Assembly (NCBI GenBank): GCA_002325245.1
Contig: DCRR01000003.1
Location: forward strand, 85,816-94,032
DNA: 8,217 bases
Source: Microbacteriaceae bacterium UBA1487
GTDB taxonomy: Bacteria > Actinomycetota > Actinomycetes > Actinomycetales > Microbacteriaceae
Direction of reading: 5' to 3'
In this document: piece after piece, positions 7,031 to 8,217 of the stretch
Numbering within the stretch: position 1 is the first letter of the stretch
Layout: each line of letters starts with the position of its first letter
Notes under the pieces: model-generated
What the model was told of the DNA's origin: nothing
The model's input: only the letters and a program-made list of their open reading frames with translations
The model's database searches: none
Program-made: the position numbers and the translations under genes

Positions 7031-7058
7031 CGACTTCGAGGCAGGGAAGGGGCCGCGC

Positions 7059-8000
7059 ATGGCCGAGGAGCGCCACCTGCTTGTCGTCGCGCATACCGGC
7101 CGCGACGACTCCCTCGCCGCCGGCATCGAGGTCTGCCGTCAGCTGATCGCCGCGGGGCTCACCCCCGTCGTCTCCGACGACGAGCACGCCGACCTGATGC
7201 GGGCGGCGCCCGAGCTCGCGCCGATCGCGCTGCTCGGCCGCGACGTCGCCACGAGCGAACTCGAACTCGTCATCGTCCTGGGCGGCGACGGCACGATCCT
7301 GCGCGCCGCCGAGCTCGCGCGCGGCTGCGGCGCCCCGCTGCTCGGAGTGAACCTCGGCCACGTCGGCTTCCTCGCCGAGGCGGAGCGCGAGAACCTGACC
7401 TCGACCGTCGAGCGCGCTCTCGCGCGCGACTACGAGGTCGAGGAGCGCATGACGCTCGCCGTGCGCGTCAAGGTCGGCACCGAGGTCGTCTACGAGACCT
7501 GGGCGCTCAACGAGGCGTCGATCGAGAAGGCCAGCCGCGAGCGCTCGCTCGAGGTGGCCGTCGAGGTCGACGTGCGGCCGCTCTCCACGTTCGGCTGCGA
7601 CGGTGTCGTCATCTCGACCCCGACCGGATCCACCGCCTACTCGTTCTCGGCCGGCGGACCGGTCGTCTGGCCGAGCGTCGACGCGCTGCTGATGGTGCCG
7701 CTGTCCGCCCACGCGCTGTTCGCCCGTCCGCTGGTCGTCGGCCCCGAATCCGCACTGGCGGTGGAGCTGCTCGAGCGCTCCGACGGTCGCGGCGTGCTGT
7801 GGTGCGACGGCCGCCGCACGTTCGACCTGCCGCCGGGCTCGCGCGTCGTCGCGCGGCGCTCCTCGATTCCGGTGCGCCTGGCGCGGCTGAGCCCCGGCCC
7901 GTTCACCGACCGGCTGGTCAACAAGTTCCGACTCCCGGTGGCGGGCTGGCGCGGGCCGCAGAACGGCGACAACGGAGCGACCGAGGAGGCGCCGGCGTGA
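7059..8000 (+). CDS. nadK: NAD kinase
   Basis: This 313-residue enzyme (M. tuberculosis PpnK has about 307) phosphorylates NAD to NADP with ATP or polyphosphate, setting the cell's NADP(H) supply. The signature GGDGT at 75-79 holds catalytic Asp77. It is followed by NLGHVGFLAE (98-107), ALNEASIEK with the substrate-binding Asn151-Glu152, GCDGVVISTPTGSTAYSFSA (179-198) and a C-terminal FTDRLVNKFRLPVAGWRG, which closely resembles the mycobacterial C-terminus. ATG 7059 was chosen because MAEERHLLVVAHTGRD aligns with the mycobacterial start and AAGGGG lies 6 nt upstream. An in-frame ATG at 6978 with GGGGGAGG upstream would add 27 residues and overlap tlyA by 14 nt; this alternative remains open. 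The stop overlaps the recN start as GTGA. It is probably cytoplasmic. Confidence 0.95.
   Translation: MAEERHLLVVAHTGRDDSLAAGIEVCRQLIAAGLTPVVSDDEHADLMRAAPELAPIALLGRDVATSELELVIVLGGDGTILRAAELARGCGAPLLGVNLGHVGFLAEAERENLTSTVERALARDYEVEERMTLAVRVKVGTEVVYETWALNEASIEKASRERSLEVAVEVDVRPLSTFGCDGVVISTPTGSTAYSFSAGGPVVWPSVDALLMVPLSAHALFARPLVVGPESALAVELLERSDGRGVLWCDGRRTFDLPPGSRVVARRSSIPVRLARLSPGPFTDRLVNKFRLPVAGWRGPQNGDNGATEEAPA
7983..7989 (+). promoter_or_regulatory. Ribosome binding site for recN
   Basis: GAGGAGG lies 7 nt before the GTG start at 7997, inside the last codons of nadK. It supports the non-ATG start and the 4-nt overlap. Confidence 0.75.
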
Positions 8001-8217
8001 TCGACGAGATCTCGATTCGCGATCTGGGGGTCATCGGCGAGGCGCGGCTTCCGCTCGGGCCGGGATTCACGGCTCTGACCGGCGAGACCGGCGCCGGCAA
8101 GACGATGGTCGTGACCGCGCTCGGGCTGCTGCTCGGTGAGCGCGCCGACAGCGGCGCGATCCGCTCTGGCCGCGGCCAGTCGGTCGTCGAGGGCAGCTGG
8201 GAGGTCGACGCCGAGGG
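7997..8217 (+). CDS. recN: DNA repair protein RecN, N-terminal fragment (runs off the window)
   Basis: Only the first 73 codons are present; the gene continues beyond the window. Translation from GTG 7997 begins M-IDEISIRDLGVIGEARLPL, followed by GPGFTALTGETGAGKTMVVT and LGLLLGERADSGAIRSG. GETGAGKT (residues 29-36) is the Walker A motif in the form typical of RecN, and the IRDLGVI start and the G-ERAD segment are also family hallmarks. RecN is an SMC-like ATPase acting in recombinational repair of DNA double-strand breaks. recN also follows tlyA and NAD kinase in M. tuberculosis. The start overlaps the nadK stop by 4 nt and has GAGGAGG 7 nt upstream, so the two genes are probably co-translated. 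Confidence 0.93.
   Translation, partial: MIDEISIRDLGVIGEARLPLGPGFTALTGETGAGKTMVVTALGLLLGERADSGAIRSGRGQSVVEGSWEVDAE

Overview
The window looks like part of a chromosome from a high-G+C actinobacterium, most probably a member of the Microbacteriaceae. The evidence is the 23S rRNA with the roughly 100-nt actinobacterial insertion between helices 54 and 55, the actinobacterial type of 16S-23S spacer and 5S rRNA, strongly GC-rich third codon positions in all protein genes, and a gene order matching the Rv1691-Rv1692-Rv1693-tlyA-ppnK-recN segment of Mycobacterium tuberculosis. The genus is not certain from sequence alone.

Bases 1-250 are the 3' part of a 16S-23S spacer without a tRNA gene. It contains several hairpins and one arm of a long-range processing stem. 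A complete 23S rRNA gene (about 251-3353), a 123-nt spacer carrying the other arm of that stem, a 5S rRNA gene (about 3477-3594) and a strong Rho-independent terminator (3608-3639) follow. The 16S gene would lie just upstream of the window.

Only 36 nt after the terminator hairpin and its T tract, a co-directional protein operon begins: a TPR-like protein with an Arg-Asp-Gly octapeptide repeat region (3676-4962), a HAD-IIA phosphatase (4955-5986), a 69-aa protein of the Rv1693 position (5983-6192), the rRNA 2'-O-methyltransferase TlyA (6185-6991), NAD kinase (7059-8000) and the start of recN (7997 to the window end). All junctions except tlyA-nadK overlap by 4 or 8 nt, which indicates one transcript with translational coupling. 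The tlyA-nadK gap of 67 nt contains a two-tier GC-rich hairpin.

The gene functions are mixed: rRNA modification, NADP supply, DNA repair and probably small phosphate-ester metabolism. The noteworthy link is that TlyA's expected 23S target (E. coli C1920, base 2379 here) lies in the same window as the enzyme's gene. The protein operon may depend on readthrough from the rRNA operon, because there is almost no space for a promoter of its own after the terminator. I did not find a defence system, mobile element, CRISPR array or clearly new system; the more unusual points are the rRNA/operon junction, the tandem-repeat protein and the structured RNA elements.
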